DNA of 64,000 bases from assembly GCA_963693315.1 (NCBI GenBank), contig OY856188.1, positions 250,499,394-250,563,393 of the forward strand. The letters are read 5' to 3'. Positions within the stretch are counted from its first letter, which is position 1. Each line of letters begins with the position of its first letter. This document shows positions 1-9,463 of the stretch, in pieces. Position numbers and translations under genes: made by a program. Below the pieces are notes generated by a model. The model was not told where the DNA came from. It saw only the letters and a list, made by a program, of their open reading frames with translations, and did no database searches. The stretch is from Diogma glabrata (taxonomy: Eukaryota; Arthropoda; Insecta; Diptera; Cylindrotomidae).

Positions 1-228
1 GTTCTAGATAAAAAGGACTCAATTAGATTTCTCATATATAGCGACGCCTCTAAAATGATTTGTAAAAAACGAAACGAGAATACAAAAATCAGCAGCAAAA
101 TGCTTGAACCATCGAATTTTCCATCTTGATCTTCGACGATTTCTCACAAAAATCGATGATTTGGTATGTCTAGCAATTAAAAGAAGTATAATGTAAAGCA
201 AATGATTTTTGCGATTCGATGGTGAATC
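1..228. other. Unassigned AT-rich left flank
   Basis: I see no gene or recognisable transposon here. It does not contain the 5' terminal repeat expected for the Tigger element whose coding remnant begins near 640, so the Tigger 5' end is missing or lies outside the window. Confidence 0.4.
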
Positions 229-636
229 AAAATAGCTTACGTCCGTGCATCATATACTATTTTTTATTCGCCGCAAGCAAAATATTTTAAGAAAAGTTGT
301 TTATTCTAAATTAAAATTATAAATTTTCATAAATTTTAAAATAAAAATATGTGGAACAAGTGAAACCTTTGACAAAATATTTATTATTTTTTCCAAATTA
401 TTGTGTAGCTATGACAACAAATAATAACAACTATTTTAATTGGATAATGAAATTTTGAATTTTAAGGGTTGCTTTGATAAAAATTTTTATTTTTCATAGA
501 ATTTAAACAAATACAAATGCTTTTTACTTTTTTGGACGTAGCTATGACTGCAAAATAAATAGTTGAAAAGTGATACTTTAAAGCCGCAAATCACAGTAAT
601 AAAGTAACACTTTAATATGTAGGCGAATAAAAAATA
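229..636 (+). repeat. MITE-like dispersed repeat, family A, copy 1
   Basis: About 400 bp that recurs almost unchanged at 18238-18632, including the shared start with motif 'agcttacgtccgtgcatc' and the shared end at 'ggcgaataaaaaa'. Inside it, the sequence near 258-273 (ttttttattcgcc) is the inverse of the end near 621-634 (ggcgaataaaaaa), so part of the unit is bounded by short terminal inverted repeats. It has no coding capacity. The right end abuts the Tigger transposase remnant directly. A MITE is the best reading; the autonomous parent is not visible. Confidence 0.7.
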
Positions 637-639
637 ATA

Positions 640-763
640 TTACAATTTGAAAGTGGTAAAAAAGTGAAAGATATAGCACATGATCTTAAACTGTCTCATT
701 CGACAATACCCACGATAAAAAACGAATTTTGGAAGCTGTAAAAGATTCGACATCTATGAAATC
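640..763 (+). pseudogene. Tigger transposase, N-terminal DNA-binding fragment
   Basis: The plus strand encodes residues typical of the CENP-B-like helix-turn-helix of Tigger transposases, including the stretch KVKDIAHDLKLSHST, followed by a frame change near 718-723 and then the continuation ILEAVKDSTSMKS. The upstream start is missing. The fragment is cut by LINE-A at 763 and resumes at 4999 after the duplicated target. It is a relic; the frameshift alone would abolish function. Confidence 0.75.
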
Positions 764-1376
764 AATTCAATTGGAAGTTTTAAATCGAGCATTAGGCTCT
801 ATGAAAGAACAGGTGCTATTAGTGGAAAAACAAAGCCGGCAATTTAATCTTATTTTTAAAGGAGTGGCAGCTAAAAGTAATGAGGATGCCACTCAATCGG
901 TCATCGACATCTGCCAAAATATGCTTGGTATTACGGAAAAAGTCAACGTTAAAAGAGCGTTTAGATTATACAGCAAAAACAAATCGGCGTCGCTAGTAAA
1001 TGTTCCGATCTTTGTAGAATTTGTCACGTACAAAGACGTGATGAATGTTCTTAAAAACACAAGTAAGCTCAAGGGCAAACGAATTTATATTGATCGAGAC
1101 TATCCGCTTGAAGTCAGACGAATAAGAAGTTCTTTGCTGACAATCAGAAAAGAAATACTGAAGCATAATGATAAAATATCAGTTCGAATTAAAAATGAAA
1201 GCTTAATTGTGGAAAATACAGTTTTTTGGTGGAAAGAAGGTGAAGGTCTAAGAACGGATACAAATGAAGCAGGTGCCAAAATAATAAGTGATCTTGTGGG
1301 TTTCAATCTACAAGAATTTTGGGACAAAATTCAAGATGATTTTCTGAACGAAGCATCCTCGTCAATCAGCATGTGA
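729..1376 (+). CDS. LINE-A ORF1 (5'-truncated), fused to Tigger codons
   Basis: A 215-residue open frame. The first ~12 residues (to about base 763) are read through from the Tigger transposase and the target duplication. The rest resembles the RNA-binding ORF1 protein of L1-like elements: an RRM-like block starting RQFNLIFKGV near residue 37, then a C-terminal block with 'RIYIDRDYPLEVRRIR'. Family knowledge: ORF1 proteins bind the LINE RNA and act as chaperones. The usual N-terminal coiled coil is lost with the 5' truncation. The listed start is a TTG, so this is a frame, not a proven protein. Stop TGA at 1374-1376, 77 bases before the ORF2 domain start. Confidence 0.75.
   Translation: MEAVKDSTSMKSIQLEVLNRALGSMKEQVLLVEKQSRQFNLIFKGVAAKSNEDATQSVIDICQNMLGITEKVNVKRAFRLYSKNKSASLVNVPIFVEFVTYKDVMNVLKNTSKLKGKRIYIDRDYPLEVRRIRSSLLTIRKEILKHNDKISVRIKNESLIVENTVFWWKEGEGLRTDTNEAGAKIISDLVGFNLQEFWDKIQDDFLNEASSSISM
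750..763 (+). repeat. LINE-A target-site duplication, left copy
   Basis: acatctatgaaatc, identical to 4999-5012. A 14-bp duplication is what target-primed reverse transcription leaves. Confidence 0.9.
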
Positions 1377-4300
1377 GAAAAGGTTGAGAAAGCGCCGTCT
1401 GTTCGACTGTAACCTCTAATAAACTTGTAACTAGTGATAAAAATGTTTTAGATTTAAGTTGTAATACAATTAGAATTTTAGCATATAATATCTGTGGGCT
1501 AGGGAATAAACTATTGTTTGTGGATTTTTTTAATTATGTAAGTAAATTTGATATTTTTATATTATTGGAAACTTTTATTATGGATAGGTATGAAATTTTT
1601 GATAAATATTTTGTAGAATTTAATCTCTGTTGGGTACCAGCTACGAGAATTAGCAACTTTGGGAGAGCAAGTGGTGGTATGTTAATTGGTTATAAAAAAA
1701 TGGGAAGATTGTCCAAAGCCACGAAATTTGAAAAAATAAATCAAATATCTTTTATAAGCACGGAAATTCAAGGAAAAGTTACCTACGTGCTGCCAGTCTA
1801 TCTCAATGGTAACAATTGGAATGAAGATTTTCTATTAATATGTGAAATGCTGGAACAGAATAACAAAGTAAGTTTTATACTAGCAGGAGACTTCAATGTA
1901 CGAATCGCTGAGAACCAATTCATGGTAGAGGAGTTGATGGAAATTAACCCAAGCTTAAATCAAGTCAGAAAATCGAACGACAAGATTCTAAATCAACGAG
2001 GAAAAAAACTTCTAGAAGCGTGCGATGATTATGGGTTAATTATTTTAAATGGGCGTACACCAAGTGATCCAGACGGGAGTTTTACTTTCTTGGGCGTTAT
2101 GGGATCCTCAACAAACAATTTAGTTTGTTGTTCAATAGATCTACTGGGAAAAGTTCTGGATTTTGAAACGGGCTCTCTTGTTTTTTCTGACCACATGCCC
2201 ATCATCACTACGTTGAAATGGGGTGAAAATCAATTTATAAAGCGAAAAGGCCTCTCTCCAAAACTGAAATGGGTGGAGGAAAACAAATCCATGTTCTGTA
2301 AAAAGCTTGAAACTGGTATGCGGTATATGGGAGACCTGTCTGAAAGTCCGAGCAAAGCTTTGCAATGTCTAACTGAACAAATAAAATTAGCAGCGGGAAT
2401 TCATTTACATCAATCCAAAAAGGGCCAGGAAACAAAAAAGACTCATAACATGTGGCACGATGCGGAGTGTGAATTAGCTAGGAAAAAGTCATACAAATTT
2501 CTCCATAGAGCAGCAAAACTGAATACCGAGGTTTCAAAAGATTTATACCTAAAAGCAAATAAAGATTACAAATATTTGTGCAGAACAAAGAAAAAAAGTT
2601 TTTACTCTATTCTATATGCATCATTAAATTATATAAGAAACGGTAAAGAGTTCTGGAGTATAGTAAAAACTTTGCGCCGTAAGGTTACTGCAGTTTGCTC
2701 GGTTGGGGTCCCAGCTCTTGCTGGTTATTTTAAGTCACTACTCTCACCACAAATGAATTACACAACGGTATTAACAGTGGAACCATATATAGAAAATGAT
2801 ACACTTGATAGTGCAATAAAAATGGACGAACTACAAGATGTTCTAGGTAAATTGAAACACAACAAAGCACCTGGAGCAGACAGAATACCATACGAGTTCT
2901 ACAAAAATGCACCTAATAGTTTTCTATTATATTTGCTTTCATTTTATAATACAATTTTCAAAACAAGAGAGATGCCACCGTCTTTTAAGGAATCACTCAT
3001 TTTCCCAATTCATAAGAAGGGTGACAGCTCGGTACCTGAAAATTATAGAGGTATTTCTTTTATGGATTCGGTTACAAAAATTTTTTGCAGCATATTACTA
3101 GGTAGATTAGAAAAATGGGTAATGGAAAACAAAGTGCTCAACGAATTTCAAGCTGGATTCAGAAAGGGGTATTCTACGTTTGATAATATATTTAATCTTA
3201 AAAGCATCGTAACCCTGCGACTACGCTCTAAGGGGCAAAAAATTTACACATTTTTTGTGGACTTCAAATCAGCTTTCGATACCATTTTAAGATCATCTCT
3301 GTTTTATAAACTAAGCAGTGCTAATGTGTCGACGAAATTTTTAAGGGTATTAAGGTGTCGTTATGAAAATACAAAAGCAGCTGTTTGGAATGGCGTTGAC
3401 CTATCAGAATGGTTTGCTACGGAAATGGGGGTAAAGCAGGGCTGTTTACTCAGTCCTCTACTGTTTGCCGTATTTTTGAACGACTTAGTTGACTTTCTGT
3501 GTGGAGGAATACTTATTGGTGATCTTCGAATTAAAGTCTTGATGTTTGCAGATGATAAAGTGCTTTTGGCGCCAAGCCCCGAAGTATTGCAGAAGATGAT
3601 AAATCGCCTGGAAGAGTATTGCAATATGTGGAACTTAATTATTAACCTAGGTAAATCGAAGATAATGATATTTAGCAATGGTGGAAAGAAAGCAGCGATA
3701 GAAAACTGGTGGCTGAATGGCCAAGCGATTGAAGTGGTAAATTCTTACAAATATCTTGGTATGATCTTGACCCCACAGTTTTCAATGAGTTCACACATGG
3801 ATCAGCAATTAACCTATGCCAAACAAGCGCTAAATGTGGTGTGGAAGGATCTTGTAACAACATCAACGGTTCCAATTGCAGCCAAAATGCAGGTCTTTGA
3901 TGCAGTTAGTAGATCAATAATGTGCTACGGATGCCAGATTTGGGGTTGGGAAGCCTATGACCAAGTGGAAAAATTGCAGAGGTTCTTTATTAAGAAAATT
4001 CTAGGACTGCCGAGGAACACACCAAACTACATGCTATTATTGGAAACGAATAGAAGTGAAATTTTTGTGCATACACTCAAACTACACTTCAAGTACATAG
4101 TAAACGTGTTGCAGCTACCAACAGAGAGACTACCTCGATTTCTGGCTAATGAGATTATAAGAAATAAAACATCCTGGTTTAGAGGCTGGCAAAGTCTAGC
4201 TACAATGCATCTGTGCACACTGCGTGAATCTGTAGGGGATATTTGCACATTAACAATTGAACTGAACAGTATTCTGGCAAAAGTGAGAACCCAATCTGTA

Positions 4301-4998
4301 ATTTCGATCATGGAAAAAGCCCGAGTTTCAAAAAATCATTACGCCTATAGCACCTTTGCTCTTAACCTGGATGAGCGTCATTACCTACTTACAACTATGG
4401 ATGTACGGATGCAAAGTTGGATCTTTAAAATACGAGGAGATCTGATAAACCTCAATTACCGGCCTTGGCGATCAGGCAATGCCCAAAACTGTTCTATATG
4501 CAATCTCAATGTACGTGAAGATGCTATCCACTTTGTTGCTATCTGTCCAGTTCTTGGAACAATCAGGAAACGGTACTTTGGGTACGATGCATTGTCTCGG
4601 CAGGATGTTTTTGATGTGCTAAATGGATATAGAAACTGGAAGGATCTGTATAATTTTTGCCTGGAAGCCTGGAATTATAGAAACCAACTCATTAATGAGT
4701 TTAATTACTAACAAAAGAGAAAGAAAAGAGAATGTCCAACCAACAGAGATTGAATCTACTAATGTTTATATACATATGAATGTCTATATGATATTCTTCT
4801 ATTCATTTTGGCTGTCCAAAATATTTAGGTTCTAATATTCTTGAATTGTTTTAATTTGGTATTTATTATGCAAGCGAACAGACGGACCGCTGGTCCATTG
4901 TTTTTTTGTAGTTAAGCTTAAATAGAACATTTAGTATGTATAATTTTTTTGAAGAAACAAAAATAAAGCTTATTATTATTTATTTTATTATTTTATTT
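764..4998 (+). mobile_element. LINE-A, 5'-truncated non-LTR retrotransposon
   Basis: Bounded by a perfect 14-bp target duplication. It contains the distal part of ORF1 (to 1376), a complete ORF2 frame (to 4711) and a short 3' UTR ending in an AATAAA-containing, TTATTA-rich tail at about 4960-4998. The 5' UTR and the start of ORF1 are missing, as is usual for LINE copies. The host sequence at the insertion is the Tigger transposase gene. The ORF2 frame is fully open, so the insertion is fairly recent. Confidence 0.9.
1454..4711 (+). CDS. LINE-A ORF2: endonuclease and reverse transcriptase
   Basis: An open frame of more than 1065 codons, open back to 1388 with no in-frame ATG before about 1580, so initiation by reinitiation or an upstream codon is likely. 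The N-terminal third is an APE-type endonuclease: 'AYNICGLGN' motif, 'LAGDFNV', and 'FSDHMPI' near residue 223. The middle is a reverse transcriptase: 'YRGISFMDSVTKIF', 'VDFKSAFDT', 'MGVKQGCLLSPLLF' and the catalytic FADD at about residue 678. The C-terminus has a C-x2-C...H-x4-C zinc motif (CSICNLN...HFVAIC). No RNase H is seen. Role by family: nicks target DNA and copies the RNA in place. The lack of internal stops suggests a young copy. Clade not assigned. Confidence 0.9.
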   Translation, partial: LSCNTIRILAYNICGLGNKLLFVDFFNYVSKFDIFILLETFIMDRYEIFDKYFVEFNLCWVPATRISNFGRASGGMLIGYKKMGRLSKATKFEKINQISFISTEIQGKVTYVLPVYLNGNNWNEDFLLICEMLEQNNKVSFILAGDFNVRIAENQFMVEELMEINPSLNQVRKSNDKILNQRGKKLLEACDDYGLIILNGRTPSDPDGSFTFLGVMGSSTNNLVCCSIDLLGKVLDFETGSLVFSDHMPIITTLKWGENQFIKRKGLSPKLKWVEENKSMFCKKLETGMRYMGDLSESPSKALQCLTEQIKLAAGIHLHQSKKGQETKKTHNMWHDAECELARKKSYKFLHRAAKLNTEVSKDLYLKANKDYKYLCRTKKKSFYSILYASLNYIRNGKEFWSIVKTLRRKVTAVCSVGVPALAGYFKSLLSPQMNYTTVLTVEPYIENDTLDSAIKMDELQDVLGKLKHNKAPGADRIPYEFYKNAPNSFLLYLLSFYNTIFKTREMPPSFKESLIFPIHKKGDSSVPENYRGISFMDSVTKIFCSILLGRLEKWVMENKVLNEFQAGFRKGYSTFDNIFNLKSIVTLRLRSKGQKIYTFFVDFKSAFDTILRSSLFYKLSSANVSTKFLRVLRCRYENTKAAVWNGVDLSEWFATEMGVKQGCLLSPLLFAVFLNDLVDFLCGGILIGDLRIKVLMFADDKVLLAPSPEVLQKMINRLEEYCNMWNLIINLGKSKIMIFSNGGKKAAIENWWLNGQAIEVVNSYKYLGMILTPQFSMSSHMDQQLTYAKQALNVVWKDLVTTSTVPIAAKMQVFDAVSRSIMCYGCQIWGWEAYDQVEKLQRFFIKKILGLPRNTPNYMLLLETNRSEIFVHTLKLHFKYIVNVLQLPTERLPRFLANEIIRNKTSWFRGWQSLATMHLCTLRESVGDICTLTIELNSILAKVRTQSVISIMEKARVSKNHYAYSTFALNLDERHYLLTTMDVRMQSWIFKIRGDLINLNYRPWRSGNAQNCSICNLNVREDAIHFVAICPVLGTIRKRYFGYDALSRQDVFDVLNGYRNWKDLYNFCLEAWNYRNQLINEFNY

Positions 4999-5012
4999 AC
5001 ATCTATGAAATC
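4999..5012 (+). repeat. LINE-A target-site duplication, right copy
   Basis: acatctatgaaatc, identical to 750-763. Tigger coding sequence resumes inside and after it. Confidence 0.9.
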
Positions 5013-5052
5013 TACAATAATATCCAAAAATAGATAAGGTCCCATACATGAT

Positions 5053-6525
5053 ATGGAAAAATTATTAGTGATATGGATGGAGGATTTGATTCAAAAACTA
5101 ATTCCTCTAAGTCTCGCAATCATACAAACATGTAGTCTTTTCAATATGTTAAAATTAAAGGAAGGTAAAAACTATGATCAGACTTTTACTGCAAGCCATG
5201 GTTGGTTTCAAAGATTTAGGATGAGAGCTAATTTTCAAAGTGTAAAAATTGGAGGAGAGGAAGCCAGTGCTGATTATAAAGCTGCTGAGGAATTTGTAAT
5301 TAAATTCGACGAGTTTCTAAAAGAAAACAATTATACAAAGGGACAAATATTCAATGTAGATGAGACCAGTCTATATTGGAAGAAGATGCCTAAACGTACG
5401 TATATTCATAAAGAGGAAAAAAGTATGCCAGGGTTCAAGGCTTTTAAGGACCGAATAACAGTTTTGTTAGGCCGAAATATTGCTGGTTATAAATTGAAAC
5501 CTTTTGTAATACATTTCTCGAAAAATCCAAGAGCATTTAAAGGAGTAAATATTAATATGTTACCAGTGCATTACATCTCAAATAAAAATGCTTGGATGAC
5601 ACAATTACTTTTTGAAGACTGGTTTATGAAAGTATTTGCGACCGAAGTAAAAGAATATTGTAATCAAAACCAAATTCCTTTTAAAATAATTTTATTATTG
5701 GATAACGCACCTGGACATCCACCACACCTATGCGACTTACACCCGAACATTCAAGTTATGTATCTGCCTCCAAATACTAAGAGCATTTTGCAGCCCTTGG
5801 ATCAGGGTGCTATAGCAACATTTAAGGCCTATTATTTAAAAATTACATTTACTCAAGCAATTATGGCTCTTGAAGAGGGGATTACTTTAAAAGAATTTTG
5901 GTCAAAGTATAATATTCTTCAAGGAATTAAAAATAAAACAAGTGGATGGAAAGAAGTCAAGCCTTCTTGTATGAACGGAATATGGAAAAAATTAACAAAA
6001 AGATATGAAGAATCTACAAGTTCGTCGATTGAAAAAGAAGTTGATATTGAGGAAATTACAGATCAGATCGTAGATCTTGGTCGGCAGCTTAATCTTGAAG
6101 TTGTCAGTGAAGATATTAACCAATTCATTGCACACCAATTAAATGACCTAACGAATGAAGATTTATTGGAATTTGAAGCACAATGTGTTCTTGCAGAAAA
6201 CGAAGATAAAACAAACCAGATGAAGAAGACATTCCACAAAAAAAATTCTCAACAAATAGAAATGAGTGCTGCTTTTCACCAAATTAATAAGGGAATGCTA
6301 AAATTACAACAAATGGATGCAAATGAAGAGCGATTTACAGAAGTAAATAGGCTGATTCAGGAAAATTTGGCTTGTTATCATGAAATTTACCGGAAAATGA
6401 AAGCTCAAACTGTTCAGACGACATTAGACAAATTTTTTAAGAAAACCAGCACTGGACATTCTGTTTCTGAAGACAACGCAATGGATTGCACTCTTGTAAT
6501 AAGTACGGATGATGAAGACATGTAA
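5053..6525 (+). CDS. Tigger/pogo transposase, catalytic part (490-codon remnant)
   Basis: The frame carries the second DNA-binding helix-turn-helix (HTH_Tnp_Tc5/CENP-B type, residues ~1-70, 'FTASHGWFQRF') and the DDE superfamily 1 catalytic domain. Candidate catalytic aspartates are D103 (NVDETSLYWK), D217 (LLLDNAPGHP) and D250 (QPLDQGAIATF), with the DDD spacing of pogo/Tigger enzymes. The acidic, glutamine-rich C-terminus matches the Tigger tail. The reading frame is open from 5053, but upstream codons in the same frame contain a stop near 5035 and the N-terminus lies beyond LINE-A. It is therefore a fragment of a ~600-residue enzyme. A poly(A) signal AATAAA follows near 6652. Confidence 0.88.
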   Translation: MEKLLVIWMEDLIQKLIPLSLAIIQTCSLFNMLKLKEGKNYDQTFTASHGWFQRFRMRANFQSVKIGGEEASADYKAAEEFVIKFDEFLKENNYTKGQIFNVDETSLYWKKMPKRTYIHKEEKSMPGFKAFKDRITVLLGRNIAGYKLKPFVIHFSKNPRAFKGVNINMLPVHYISNKNAWMTQLLFEDWFMKVFATEVKEYCNQNQIPFKIILLLDNAPGHPPHLCDLHPNIQVMYLPPNTKSILQPLDQGAIATFKAYYLKITFTQAIMALEEGITLKEFWSKYNILQGIKNKTSGWKEVKPSCMNGIWKKLTKRYEESTSSSIEKEVDIEEITDQIVDLGRQLNLEVVSEDINQFIAHQLNDLTNEDLLEFEAQCVLAENEDKTNQMKKTFHKKNSQQIEMSAAFHQINKGMLKLQQMDANEERFTEVNRLIQENLACYHEIYRKMKAQTVQTTLDKFFKKTSTGHSVSEDNAMDCTLVISTDDEDM

Positions 6526-6765
6526 ATAACTCTTAATTAAATAATATATTTTTGTTGAATTATATAATTGTTTTTATTATGTATTTTTGTGTTATTATAT
6601 AATGTATTATTATCATTTCAATATGTATTTTTGTGTTATTATTATTATTTTAAATAAAACTTGAACTTTATGAATTTGGCGTAGTTTCATTTCTCCTGAC
6701 CCTCAAAGTTAGTAGTACAGTATGTAACTTTTTTCTTATATGTAGTTATTTTGTATGAAATTCGA

Positions 6766-6833
6766 CTTACGACTTTTTCGACTTACGACCGATGACCAAG
6801 AACGAATCTCGGTCGTAAGTCGGGGAATACCTG
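6766..6833 (+). repeat. Tigger 3' terminal inverted repeat with subterminal hairpin
   Basis: The terminal 20 bases (reverse complement CAGGTATTCCCCGACTTACG) end at 6833, next to TA. Just inside, cgacttacgaccga (6779-6792) pairs with tcggtcgtaagtcg (6809-6822), and the motif cgacttacga also occurs as a direct repeat. These look like transposase-binding sites. Confidence 0.75.
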
Positions 6834-6835
6834 TA

Positions 6836-8295
6836 AATATTATACTTGTGTCTGGTTTATTTAGTTAGAATATGTCTGCTTCATGATAGCTACATTTAGT
6901 TAAAATAAAACAAATGTTTTTCGAATGATCGCTAATGTCGCTCTCTATATCGAAACTAAGATAAATTAATATTGACATATTATGTATAAAAACATAACAT
7001 TAAACGTTTTGGGTTCATTGTTAATGAGTGTATATATTGTAGTATATGTTCATTGCTGTCTGCTGGATCGTCAAAATTTAATACCAAAGGAACACTATTT
7101 GTTTAGTTTCTAAACGCACAACCTAGCACATAAAAACACGCTTGAGCTCTATAAACATTGAAGTGTATACAATTGAGATATAATCATTTTTAAAGAAAAT
7201 CGATTGTATTATGTAAATAAATTAGTTGAAAAACAAATACATAAATTTTTATCATACCAGTTGATTTTTTAAACTCTTTTTTTGTGTAACAGCATTAACA
7301 TTAACATTACCTGTATTTATTGATTCTTATCTATCTACATTTATGGATAATCAATAAAATATTAAACTTTTGATTAGCATTACAATTTTGTTCATACACT
7401 GTTTTGCTATTTACAATCACCTGGTAAACACTGAAATCACTTTTATTATTTACTTATAATGCGATAAGATCAATTTCACTCAAACAAAAAACACTTTGAA
7501 ATTGACATATATAACTTTTTCACGTTGCACTTTTATCTAACAAACGTAATGAATAATTTCTCAAAAAAATAAAATAATTTATTCACTAATTGTAATTATC
7601 GAATTTTTTCAATGCAGAATTATTTCAATTTAATTAAATTAGTTTAACACGGTAAAAATATAATTAAAAACTAAACATAAATTTACGTTCAAAAATTAAA
7701 AATAATATTTTGCCGTTATCAGTTCGATGAAGGGGAAATAATAGAAAAATATCTAATCGTACAAAAACTGCAATAATAATTAAATCATATACAGTAGAAG
7801 ACATATTGAAAACAATTGCATTTTAAATTAAAATATGTAATTATATTTACTTATAAATATTAATCTTAATTAATTGTAAAGAAACCGTGTAAATCAAGTA
7901 TTGTTAAAACGCAACAATGAATTTAATGTAAACTAAAGACTAATCAAAACAAAAATATTCGCATAAATATAAAATGACATTGAAAGAAAAATTAATAGAA
8001 TCTTATGTAATAATTTAATAAGAGATATCTTTAAAACCGGATAAATTATTTTTATTTACATGTTAAAGTAAATTGTAAATTTGAGCTTTATTGACTTTAT
8101 GGTATTTTTTTCATGAATGAAAATTATAGTATATGTTCCTACAAGAGATAAAATCTCCGTTTTTTCATCTCGCGTAGAAATTTTTTTTTTTTACGGAAGT
8201 AAATTAAAACGATTTTTGTTATAAATTATTAAATTAGAAAACGACAACATAAAGGGAATATCTAGGGTTGGTGGATATTAAAAATTGTAGAAATG
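6836..8295. other. AT-rich non-coding stretch
   Basis: No coding frame or repeat recognised apart from a motif near 8131-8160 (tatagtatatgttcctacaagaga) that resembles 18748-18772, suggesting another decayed MITE family. Confidence 0.4.
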
Positions 8296-8442
8296 TCGAT
8301 ATGAAAAATATGTATAAAACCGAGTTATCGATATATTGATAAGTTTCGATATATGTATGAACGTATATGTATCGATATATTAAAGTTTTATAATTTCCAT
8401 ATCGTTATTCAATACATCGATAAGTATCGATATATATCGATA
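8296..8442. promoter_or_regulatory. Cluster of CGATA / TATCGATA motifs
   Basis: In about 150 bp there are repeated TCGATA sites: near 8296, 8326, 8346, 8381, 8417, 8427 and 8437, several in the palindromic form TATCGATA. In Drosophila, TATCGATA is the DRE bound by DREF and clusters of CGATA bind the insulator protein BEAF-32. Whether that applies here is inference. A simple AT-rich satellite or MITE interior is the alternative. Confidence 0.35.
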
Positions 8443-9245
8443 ATTTTTTTTTTCCCGGCACTAATAATGGTTGCTTTGATCAAAAACTTTGTTAAATTAC
8501 ATTAGAATATTAGCAAAAATGATTTTTTACTATCCATAAAAAAGCCACCTTCACAGGGGTGAAATAACTTTTTGAACTTTTTTGCGCTTTTCATATACTA
8601 TCATAGAAAGGGGAGTTTTCTACGATAGCGTATAATAAATTTATTTTCATGCAACTTTAGTTAAACAAATGCTCACTCACGAAAAAATCGGTGTTTCACA
8701 GGAGTGTAGCAAAATATACTATTTTTTCTTAAGATTTTATTAGTAGTAACTGAATTCATTACGAATTTATAACATTGTCGGTGCTTACCTTGCCAGTGCT
8801 CGTTAGGTGTTATTTTAGTATCATTCTTGGACATTTGAAAAGATGCCCTGCGTCACAGGGTGTAATGTTATAGATAGACATCGGTGATTCTGTTGTCAAT
8901 TTTATTATTAAATCTATATATAGTCATCCTTTTTAAGATGTCGTTTGTAGGTTTTACGATGTAGCGCATGGGTGGGATCTGGGTTTCTATGCAAATTAGA
9001 CTGGTCGTTAAAAACTAAATGTTCCCAGACGCCCCCTAGAAAAATTCTTTGTGGTCAAAAAACCACAACGGCACTATTTTTTTTTTTAAATCAATAGAAC
9101 ATGTGCCGCAAAATCATCGAAGTTAAATTTTTGATAAAATCGTTAAAATATGCAGATGTTAAAAAAATCACACAATCATTTTTGTAGGAAATTTAATTTT
9201 CTACAAAAAAGACTAGAGTCATTTTTTCCTAAAACCCATATTTCT
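8443..9245. other. Non-coding stretch with a small hairpin
   Basis: Contains an inverted repeat at 8591-8632 (actatcatagaaa / ttttctacgatagcgtat), close in sequence to 18825-18848. The bases 'ggttgctttgatcaaaa' near 8467 resemble part of the family A MITE. Nothing coding seen. Confidence 0.4.
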
Positions 9246-9463
9246 GATGATATTTTGAAATAAAACTTGAAATTCTTCGAAACTCGTAAAACCAAATGAT
9301 GAAAATTTCGACGAAAAAGTACTAATTTTGATTTTTTTTGTCACGCTTATTTTTTTATACAATTCATTCTATAGCATAAGAAGAAAATTAGGACTTTTTC
9401 GTCATCTTTTTTTTTGTTTTTTAAAAATTACGAAAACTTACAAGTTCATTTTCAAAATATCAT
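9246..9463. repeat. Foldback element
   Basis: Two imperfect inverted arms of about 80 bases: 9246-9330 and 9383-9463. Matching blocks include tgatattttgaaa / tttcaaaatatca and gacgaaaaagtactaatttt / aaaattaggactttttcgtc, separated by a ~50-base loop. No coding sequence. Foldback or MITE hairpin. Confidence 0.65.

Larger units (their letters stand above)
637..6833 (+). mobile_element. Tigger/pogo-type DNA transposon, broken and split by a LINE
   Basis: Two blocks of Tigger transposase (about 640-763 and 5013-6525) flank a LINE. The right terminus is intact: read in reverse it starts CAGGTATTCCCCGACTTACG, a typical Tigger-like inverted repeat, and it is followed by the TA target dinucleotide at 6834-6835. 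The left terminus is absent, replaced by the family A MITE. The element therefore cannot be excised as it stands. Order of events: Tigger first, then LINE-A into its coding region; the MITE insertion or deletion at the left is of unknown relative age. Confidence 0.85.

Noticed and set aside
8842..8886. Short frame MPCVTGCNV resembling the start of a THAP zinc finger
   Set aside because: Only about nine residues fit and a stop follows at once; no second half of a THAP domain.
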